A stretch of DNA of 55,413 nucleotides, taken from positions 1 to 55,413 of the forward strand of contig CAZEFW010000044.1 in assembly GCA_964511535.1 (NCBI GenBank), given 5' to 3'. Numbering within the stretch: the stretch's first letter is position 1; each line of letters begins with the position of its first letter. This document shows positions 35,698 through 43,400 of this stretch, piece after piece. The notes under the pieces are model-generated. The model was not told where the DNA came from. It searched no databases and saw nothing but the letters and a program-made list of their open reading frames with translations. The DNA comes from CAZCFB01 sp964511535. Its GTDB lineage: Bacteria > Myxococcota_A > Polyangia > GCA-2747355 > CAZCFB01. Both the position numbers and the translations under genes were made by a program.

Positions 35698-37065
35698 TTA
35701 GCGTACCCGCCGGCGCGTGAGCAGCGCCATCGCCAACAGCAGCAGGGGCGCCGGGACTGGAGCCGCAGCGCTGGCGACCCGGCACCCGCCCTCATCGCGA
35801 GGGTAATCGCAGGGCCAGGGCAGGTCGCCGGACCGGTCGGGCGGCGCAGCGTCACGCGCGCCGGCGCCCTGGTCGGCGACGGCGGCGCGCCAGCTGGCGG
35901 TGAGCCGGTACGGCGAGCCGTTCTTCACCGCGTGGGCCCCGCGCGCGCCCACGATCCAGGTGCCGGCAGCCGGCTGGTTGACGACGATGGTCCTGGGCAA
36001 GACCCCCGCGTCCTCGGCCTTGTGGTCATGTGCCTTGCGTGTGGGGCGGGCGCCGCGCCCGAGGTACAGGTCCACCGGCGCGGTGGCACCCTCGACCCGG
36101 AGCGTGAGGCTCGCCATGGGGCGATCCAGGGTGACGGTCCAGTAGTGGTACTGGCCGTCGCCCACGCGCTGGCCCGGGGCGGCCATGCTCACGGTGACGC
36201 CGCGCTTCAGCGAGCCCTTGGCTGGCATAGGGTCCCCCTGTCCATCCAGCGCGTACGACAGGATGGCGGCCATCAGGTCGCGCCGCTCCCCGGCCTTGTA
36301 CCCCTCCGGGTGGGAGCAGACCAGCACGAGCCGGCCGCTCCTGCGGTCCTTCTTGTAGGCCAGGATGTTGAAGTAGCCGTGCAAGGCGGGAAGGCTCGGG
36401 GCGTGGTTCTTGCCGATCAGCTCGGTCCCCTTGGGCAGCGGGTAGTAGGTCTTGTCCAGCCTGCAGCCGCCGCTGTGGTACAGCTTCTCCACCTTGCCGT
36501 CGGACAGGCTGGGGTACTTCTTGACCAGCGGGTGGTACGGCTTGGCGAAGTGCAGGTCCGCCGTCTTGTCGAAGGTGAGCGCCGTGCGGGCGATGCCGGG
36601 CCAGAGGTGCAGGTAGGTGCTCTTGGGCCCCTGCACCTTGTACTGCTTCTTGGAGAAGTGGAGCATGGCGAAGAACGCGCCGGCGCAGGAGCCGGTGTAC
36701 GCGCCGCCGTTGGCCACGAAGTCCTTGATCCGCTTGCGCCCCGCCTCGCCCAGGCTGGCGCCGTGGGGCGCGGGGCCGCCGCCGTTGACGAAGATCGCCC
36801 GGTAGCGTGGGGCGCCGTCGGGATAGAGCAGCGCGCCGTTCTTGTCGTCGGGGCTGCTGACCATCACCGCGTTCTGGCTCGCCTTGTCGGTGGTAGCGAG
36901 CACGTCGTAGGTCAGGCCCATCATGTCCGCGGCGTGCAGCTTCTTGTAGCCGGACAGCGCCTTGCCGCCGTCCATGAAGATGTCCTTGTGGTACCCCTCG
37001 GCGCCGAGCGCCGGGGCCGAGGCCCCGAGGACCAGCAGGGCGGCCATGGTCACCAGCGAACGCAT
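35698..37065 (-). CDS. Secreted amidotransferase-like protein with MYXO-CTERM-like tail
   Basis: 455 residues from ATG at 37065. Signal peptide (MRSLVTMAALLVLGASAPALG). Residues about 45-275 resemble the BPL_N/class I amidotransferase-like domain: GGGPAPHGASLG, then GGAYTGSCAGAFFA with nucleophile Cys in a GSCAGA elbow, and YFNILAYKKDRRSG. A beta-rich C-terminal region (about 300-400) resembles pre-peptidase (PPC) domains. The end has a Gly-Cys, a hydrophobic stretch (VPAPLLLLAMALL) and TRRRVR, the layout of a MYXO-CTERM sorting signal, so it is likely surface anchored. Enzyme activity is unknown. A TATGAT box lies six bases ahead of the ATG. It lies 31 bp after the histidine kinase. Confidence 0.85.
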   Translation of the reverse strand: MRSLVTMAALLVLGASAPALGAEGYHKDIFMDGGKALSGYKKLHAADMMGLTYDVLATTDKASQNAVMVSSPDDKNGALLYPDGAPRYRAIFVNGGGPAPHGASLGEAGRKRIKDFVANGGAYTGSCAGAFFAMLHFSKKQYKVQGPKSTYLHLWPGIARTALTFDKTADLHFAKPYHPLVKKYPSLSDGKVEKLYHSGGCRLDKTYYPLPKGTELIGKNHAPSLPALHGYFNILAYKKDRRSGRLVLVCSHPEGYKAGERRDLMAAILSYALDGQGDPMPAKGSLKRGVTVSMAAPGQRVGDGQYHYWTVTLDRPMASLTLRVEGATAPVDLYLGRGARPTRKAHDHKAEDAGVLPRTIVVNQPAAGTWIVGARGAHAVKNGSPYRLTASWRAAVADQGAGARDAAPPDRSGDLPWPCDYPRDEGGCRVASAAAPVPAPLLLLAMALLTRRRVR

Positions 37066-37071
37066 GGCTCC

Positions 37072-37077
37072 ATCATA
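37072..37077 (-). promoter_or_regulatory. -10-like box (TATGAT) just before the amidotransferase-like ATG
   Basis: On the minus strand TATGAT is followed by GGAGCC and then ATG at 37065. It overlaps the position where a ribosome site would be, so it is either a -10 of a leaderless transcript or fortuitous; GGAG here could equally be the ribosome site. Confidence 0.25.
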
Positions 37078-37096
37078 CCTCGCCGGCGCGGCCGCC

Positions 37097-38308
37097 TCAC
37101 TCCTGGCTGCCCAGGCGCCAGGCGCGGTCCAGCGCGGCCACCAGGTCGGCCCTGGTAAACGGTTTGGAGAGCGCCGCCACCCGCGCGCCGTCAGGCAGGT
37201 CCGCCACGAACCTCCCCGGGTCCCAGCCGGTGCAGAAGACGGCCCGGATCTCGGGGTTGATGGCGTGCATCTGCCGGAACGCCTCCGGGCCGTCCAGCCC
37301 GGGCAGCGACCGGTCCAGGAGCACCATGTCGATGTCGCGCCAACCTTCACGGTAGATCGCCACGGCCTGCTCGCCGTCCTCCACCGCGGTGACCCTGTGC
37401 CCCAGCCGATCGAGCATGCGGGCGGCGATATCGAGGGCGTACTCGTCATCCTCCACGTGGAGCACGTGCAGGCCCCCGGGGGCGACGGCGGACCGACGGG
37501 GAGGCGACGGCGCGGCCGGCGTCTCCGGCGCCTGCGCTGTCGGCGAGGGACCCAGCGGCAAGTAGACCTGGGCAGCCGTACCCATGGCCGGGCTGGAGGT
37601 CAGGGTGATGGTCCCGCCGTGGCGGAGGGCCGCTGCGCGGGCCAGGGCGAGCCCCATGCCCGCCCCTCGCCGGTCAGGGTTCGTGCTGAAGAAGGGATCG
37701 AAGGCCCGCTCGAGCAGGTCCTGGTCCATACCGCGCCCGGTGTCTCGCAGGTTGATGACCAGGAACTGGCCCGGCGAGAGCGCGTGGTGGGTGCGCTCGC
37801 AGGCGGCCCTGTCGAGGGCCTCGACGCGCGAGGTGATGGTGAGCTCGCCGCCGTCGGGCATGGCCTCCAGGGCGTTGAGGGCCACGGCGGTCAGGGCGCC
37901 CTGGAGCACCCTGACGTCCCCCTGGAGCTTCAGGTCATCGGCGTGGAGGCGCTGGCGGATCGTGATGCCCGCGTCGGGCGGAGGCCGGATGGCCGCCACC
38001 GTTGAGGTGACGAGATCACGCAGATCCACGGGAGCTGAATCCACGTCATCCTTGCGTGAGTAGTCCTCGAGGTGGGTCGTCAGGGCCGCGCAGCGGTCCA
38101 CCGCCGCGAGGATCATCTCCACAGATCTGCGCGCGCTGCCCCCGGGGTCCTGCTGCAACAGCAGCTCCGCAAAGCCTCGGATCCCCTGCAGGTCATTGTT
38201 CAGGTCGTGGGCGACAGCGCTGGCGAGCCGCTCGAGGGCCTGATCCATGCGGTCGCGTGGCGCCGTGCCGCCCCCGTCTCCAATATGGCCTGCTCGGTCC
38301 CTGGACAA
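37097..38308 (-). CDS. Soluble hybrid histidine kinase (HisKA-HATPase-receiver)
   Basis: 403 residues with a TTG start at 38308 (an AAGGAAG lies upstream); ATG at 38248 is an alternative with no ribosome site. The H-box is AVAHDLNNDLQG with H34, the N-box is VALNALEAM, the G-boxes are DTGRGM and GAGMGLALA. A receiver domain follows (about 280-400): EDDEYAL acidic pocket, phosphoacceptor D332 in LLDRSLPG and LSKPF lysine. There is no membrane or PAS-type sensory domain, so the input must come from another protein. It lies 93 bp after PBP1C; the target is unknown. Confidence 0.9.
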   Translation of the reverse strand: MSRDRAGHIGDGGGTAPRDRMDQALERLASAVAHDLNNDLQGIRGFAELLLQQDPGGSARRSVEMILAAVDRCAALTTHLEDYSRKDDVDSAPVDLRDLVTSTVAAIRPPPDAGITIRQRLHADDLKLQGDVRVLQGALTAVALNALEAMPDGGELTITSRVEALDRAACERTHHALSPGQFLVINLRDTGRGMDQDLLERAFDPFFSTNPDRRGAGMGLALARAAALRHGGTITLTSSPAMGTAAQVYLPLGPSPTAQAPETPAAPSPPRRSAVAPGGLHVLHVEDDEYALDIAARMLDRLGHRVTAVEDGEQAVAIYREGWRDIDMVLLDRSLPGLDGPEAFRQMHAINPEIRAVFCTGWDPGRFVADLPDGARVAALSKPFTRADLVAALDRAWRLGSQE

Positions 38309-38401
38309 TTGCTGCTTCCTTCACCTCCCCCGATATTGGGTCTGGTCTCTCCGACCGACCATCGAGTATCCGCCCGCGCGGCGCAGGGGGTCAAGGAGGC
38401 G

Positions 38402-40438
38402 CTACAGCCGCCGGCCGCCGGCGTGACGCTGGCGCGCAGCCCAGGATTCGATCTCGGCGGGGAACTGGACTACCACCCTGTCTCCATCATGGCGGTGCCA
38501 CTGGCAGCCCGGGCCTGGCGCTCGATCCGCCATGAACCAGTCCACCTTGCGGCGGGGGCAGAGCTCGCCGGCGGGCATACCGGACAGCGCGCAGACCGGC
38601 CGCCGCGTCAGGCCCGCGGGGCGGCGGGGCAGCGACAGGCGCCGGCCGCCGCCTGCCGAGAGCAGCCCGAGGCGGACCAGGGGCGCGGCGCCGCTCATGC
38701 CCATGACCCCGTGGGTGGGCCGCCCGTCGAAGTTGCCGGCCCAGGCGGCCACCGTGTATTCGCTGGTGACGCCCACGGCCACGGTGTCGGCGAAGCCCCG
38801 GGCGGTGCCGGTCTTGGCGGCGACGCGGAACGGCAGGTCGAGGGGGAGCTCCTGGCCGAACATGGGCCGCCGCGCCTCGGGGTCGGCCAGCATGTCCATC
38901 ACCATCCAGCTCACCCGGGCAGAGAACACCGACGTCTCCGCCGGCGGGGCGACGTGGGTCACCACCCCGGCGGGGGAACGCGAGGCCAGCACCGGGCGAG
39001 GCGGCACCACCCTGCCCTGGCGCACCAGGAACCCGTAGGCCGCCGCCAGATCCACCAGCCGCACCTTGGCAGAGCCGAGGGCCAGCCGCAGGCCGTAATC
39101 CGCGGGGTCGCCGGCCAGAGGCCCGACCCCGGCGCGGCGCAGGCGGCTGACCATGGCCTCCACGCCCACCCGCTCCAGCACATGCACCGCGGCCAGGTTG
39201 TACGACCCGGCCAGGGCCTCCCGGTAGCGCACCGGGCCGTGCTCTTTCTGCCCCAGAGTGAGGCGGCGGTAGGCCGACGGCACGTCGTGGATGTCGTAGG
39301 CCACCGAGGCCGGGCTGTCGCCCTGCTCCAGGGCCAGGGCGTACACGAACGGCTTGAGCGCGGAGCCGGGGTGACGCCGCCGGGTGGCGATGTTGATCTG
39401 CCCCGCGGGCGAGTCATAGCCCGCGGATCCCACCATGGCCAGCACCTCACCGGTGGCGGTGTCGAGCACCACCATCCCCGCCTGGTCCAGGCCCCGGTCC
39501 TTCAGCCCCGCCACATGCTCGGCCAGCCGGCGCTGCAGCCGCTGCTGCAGCGGCAGCGACAGCGAGGTGCGGACCTCGCCGCCCCGGCGTCGGGCCTCGG
39601 GGGTGAGGGTGGAGACGGCCCATCGCACGAAGTGGGGCGCCCGAAAGGGGGGCCGGTGCCGCCGGGGTACCACGCGCTCGGCGCGGGCCCGACGCGTCTG
39701 GGCGGCGGTGAGGTGGCCCTGCTTCACCAGCAGCCCCAGCACATGGTCCCGGCGCTGCAGCGTGCGGCTCAGGCGGCGCAGCGGATCGTAGAGCCACGGC
39801 CCGCGCGGGATCACGGCGAGCAGGGTCGCCTCGCCCACCGAGAGGCTGGCGGCGGGCTTGTCGAAGTAAGTCCGCGCCGCCGCCTCCAGGCCCACCGCCT
39901 GGTTGCCGTAGTAGCAGCGGTTCAGGTACTGCTCGAGGATCTCGCGCTTGCCCATGACCCGCTCGAGGCGCATGGCCAGCACCGCCTCGCGCGCCTTGTT
40001 CCAGAGCGTGCGGGGGCGGTCCGGCGAGTGCACCATACGCACCAACTGCATGGTGATGGTGGAGCCGCCGTAGGCCACCCGCCCCTCCTTCACGTTGTAG
40101 TACATGGCCCGCAGGATGCCCACCGGATCGACGCCCTTGTGGCTGTAGAAGCGCCGGTCCTCCGAGGCGAGCACCGTCTGCACCGCTGCGGGGGCCACCC
40201 GGTCCAGGTCGACCCAGGCGTGGCGCCCGGGGCTGGCGCCCGCCGGGGCCGGGTAGGCCCGCAGCAGCGTGCCTTGCCGGTCGAGGATCCGCAGCGGCGC
40301 CGACCGGTCGGGGTCGAGCAGCGCCACCGGGTACGGGAAGGCGTACACCGCCACCGCCAGCGCGGCCGCGCCCACCAGGCAGAGCCCGAAGCCGGCCTTC
40401 AGCAGCCGCCAGCTCCAGGCGCGCAGCAGGTGCTTCAC
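38402..40438 (-). CDS. pbpC: Penicillin-binding protein 1C (peptidoglycan glycosyltransferase/transpeptidase)
   Basis: 678 residues from a GTG at 40438 that overlaps the A2M stop by four bases (GTGA). One N-terminal membrane helix (about 15-35). The glycosyltransferase GT51 domain (about 55-240) has ASEDRRFYSHKGVD with E93 and STITMQLVR; the transpeptidase domain has S359-ALK-362 (PGSALKPF), GSYN and AAKTGTA. The C-terminal region (GMPAGELCPRRKVDWF) is a shortened PBP1C (BiPBP_C-like) tail. Polymerises and probably cross-links peptidoglycan in the periplasm. It is paired with the A2M gene, as in E. coli yfhM-pbpC, where A2M is thought to guard the wall when it is damaged. Confidence 0.95.
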   Translation of the reverse strand: MKHLLRAWSWRLLKAGFGLCLVGAAALAVAVYAFPYPVALLDPDRSAPLRILDRQGTLLRAYPAPAGASPGRHAWVDLDRVAPAAVQTVLASEDRRFYSHKGVDPVGILRAMYYNVKEGRVAYGGSTITMQLVRMVHSPDRPRTLWNKAREAVLAMRLERVMGKREILEQYLNRCYYGNQAVGLEAAARTYFDKPAASLSVGEATLLAVIPRGPWLYDPLRRLSRTLQRRDHVLGLLVKQGHLTAAQTRRARAERVVPRRHRPPFRAPHFVRWAVSTLTPEARRRGGEVRTSLSLPLQQRLQRRLAEHVAGLKDRGLDQAGMVVLDTATGEVLAMVGSAGYDSPAGQINIATRRRHPGSALKPFVYALALEQGDSPASVAYDIHDVPSAYRRLTLGQKEHGPVRYREALAGSYNLAAVHVLERVGVEAMVSRLRRAGVGPLAGDPADYGLRLALGSAKVRLVDLAAAYGFLVRQGRVVPPRPVLASRSPAGVVTHVAPPAETSVFSARVSWMVMDMLADPEARRPMFGQELPLDLPFRVAAKTGTARGFADTVAVGVTSEYTVAAWAGNFDGRPTHGVMGMSGAAPLVRLGLLSAGGGRRLSLPRRPAGLTRRPVCALSGMPAGELCPRRKVDWFMADRAPGPGCQWHRHDGDRVVVQFPAEIESWAARQRHAGGRRL

Positions 40439-43400
40439 CGGACCACCTCGATGGGGGCCGCCGCGCTGCGGCCCATGACGTCCGGCTCGTACATGGCCTC
40501 CGCCGACGCCGGGGCGGCCGTGAACTTGCCCGGGATGGTGGCGCGCACCATGTACTCCAGGGTGTGCTTGCCCTGCCGCATGCGGTCGGAGAACGCAAGC
40601 ACCCGATCGTCCCGCAGCTCCTTGTGGTCCCAGGTGGGGCGGTGCCACCAGCGGCGCCGGTCGGACGGCTTGCCCGGCCGGGTCTGCTGGGTGGTGGCGA
40701 GCTTGGTGTTCATCGCCTCCACCCCCGCGGGCAGCGGGTCCACGAGGGCCACGTAGTGCCGGTCCTTGTCCGCGGTGAGGGTGAGGCGCACCTTGACCAG
40801 ATCCCCCGCGGCCACCTTCTGCACCGGCCGGCCGCTGGTGGGGTCCAGGTACTCCCGCGTCACGTTGAATCCTTTGGAGATGCTGTCCTCCTGGCTGGTC
40901 TTGCGGGCCAGGTGCAGGCGCACCGTGTAGCGCACCGGCGACGAGCTCTTGAGGGTGAGCTGCCCCTTCTTCAGCCGGCTCAGGGCCTTGCTGTAGCCGA
41001 GCACCTGGCTGCCCTTTAGCGTGCGCCGGGCGAGGCGCTTCTTGCCGAGGGTGAGGGTCACCTTGGCGCGCCCCTTGCTCCGGTCGCGGGCGTAGTCGGC
41101 CAGCGCGATGATGGAGTAGATGTTCTCCTGGGTGTTGTACCAGCGCCCCATGCCCCGGCGGGCCTTCTTCAGCCCCTCGGCCAGCTTGGCCACCAGCGCG
41201 TGCTTCGGCTCCACCTGCACCAGCGCAGCCAGCAAGATGGCCGAGGTACGCACGTCGCTGCTCATGTAGTAGTGCATGGAGTCAGGGGTCACCTTGCCGC
41301 CGAAGGACTCGCGCGCCAGGGCCGCCTCGCCCGAGACCTTCACCGACGCCAGCAGCTCCTGCTTGAGGGTCTTGACCTGGGCCGCGTCCGCCTTGGCCGC
41401 CACCAGGGCGCGCAGCAGGAACGCCTGGCCGTAGATCGGCAGCGCCTTGCGCGCCTCGAACAGCCGCGCGTTGAGCCCCGTGTCGGCCTGGCCCTGGTCG
41501 GCAAGGACGAAGGCGGCCATGGCCACCGTGGCGCTCTCGCCCCCCGGGCTGAGCGCGCGCTTGCTGGAGTTGGCCCAGGCGCGCATGGCCTTGATGCCCC
41601 GCTCCACCGCCTTCTTGTCCACGCGCACGCCGGCGCGCCGCGCCTCGTTGAGGCCGAACAGGGCGTAGGTGGTCAGGTGGGGGTAGGTCTGGCTGCCGGG
41701 CCAGAGGGAGAAGTGGCCGGTGTCATGCTGGTGGCGCACCACCTTGGCCGCGCCCGCCTTGATGAAGCTGCGCAGGCGCGGCCCCTGCAGCTCGCGCATG
41801 CCCATGGAGGCGGCCAGGTCCTTGACCTTGGTCAGCGGGATGAACCCGGACAGGGTCTGCTCCAGGCAGCCGTAGGGGTACTTGACCAGGTAGCGCAGCG
41901 AGCCGCGCAGCTCTGACAGGCCGGTGCGGTCCACCGACACCTCCAGCTTGCTGTCGGCGGGCAGCGCGCCGGCGGGCCAGGCCACGTCGATGGTCTTCTC
42001 GCCCGACAGCTCCCCCGAGGCCAGGGTCGAGCGCTCGGTCACAAGCGCCCGGCCCACCGGGAGCTTCAGCCGCAGGGCGTCGGCGTGCTCGCCCATCTTC
42101 ACCGCGAAGGTCACCTTGGCGCGGCGCACGAACAGGGCGGTGCCCTTGAACCGCACCCGGGCGGAGCCGTCCTTCTCCAGCTTCACCTGCCGGCTGGTGC
42201 CGCGCAGCTTCAGCCCGCGGGCCTTCGCGGTCACCGTGGCCGTGCCGGCGGCGCCGCTGTAGTTGTGCACCATCACGCCGATCTCCACCTGGTCGCCAGC
42301 GGAGAAGAAGCGCGGCAGCACCGCCTTGGCCAGCAGCGGCTTCGCGACCTTGATGCGCATCTCGCCGGAGCCGAAGCGGTGGCCCGTGTCGGCGGCCACC
42401 GCCATGAGCCGGAACGCGGTGAGGTTGTCCGGCGCCTTGAAGGAGAAGCTCGCCTCGCCGTTGCCGTCGGTGACCAGGCTCGGCGCCCAGAAGGCGGAGG
42501 AGACGAAGCGCGAGCGCACCTTCTGCGCCGACGGGCCGCCGTCGTCGCCGTCGCCGCCCTCGTCCGGGTCGATGGCCGAGGGGTCGTTCAGCCGCGCGAT
42601 GCGGTTCCAGTTGGTGGAGCTGTCAATGCCGAGGCCCCACGGCGCGTAGAAGTTCTTCATCGGGTCGGGGGTCTTGTAGGCGATGAGCTGCAGCACCCCC
42701 TCGTCAGCCGCGGACAGGGACACCTCGGCCTTGACCGGCGCGCCGTCGGCGCCCGTGACCACCAGCTTGCCCGTGACCTGCTGCCCCGGCTCGTACGACT
42801 CCTTGTCGGTCTGCACCGCCACCTTCAGCCGGTTCTGGGCCGCGGAGACCTTCAGGTCCACCACCCCCAGCTTGAAGCGCGGCCGCCTGGCGTCCCCCTC
42901 GCCGGTGCGCCCGCGCACCAGCGCCACCGAGGCGTAGACGTTGGGCGCGTGGTGGCCCTTGATGGGCAGCTCGATGCCCGAGCCGCTGGTCTCCAGGCGG
43001 GTGACCATGGCGTCGATGATCCCGTTACGCTCCAGAGTGATCAGCGCGGTGGCGCCGGCCATGTTGGTGCGGGGCACCAGCCGGGCGGTGTCCCCCGGGG
43101 CGTAGCGGGTCTTGTCGGCCACCAGGGAGAGGCGGGCCGACTCGTCCCCGCTCCAGAACGCCTCGCCCTTGCCGATGACCCAGACGTAGGAGGAGGCCGC
43201 GATGCGGTTGCCGCGAGCGTCCTTGCCCTCCAGCCGCACCACGTACTCGCCCGGCTTCTTCGGCATGATGCGCTCCACCGTGGGGCCGGTGGGCGAGATG
43301 CGCACCTTGCGGCTCATCACCTTCTCGTGCTTGGTGCTGCACGAGCTGTAGCTGCGGTAGCCGCCGGAGTACTTGCACACGTACCGCTCCCGCACGAAGG

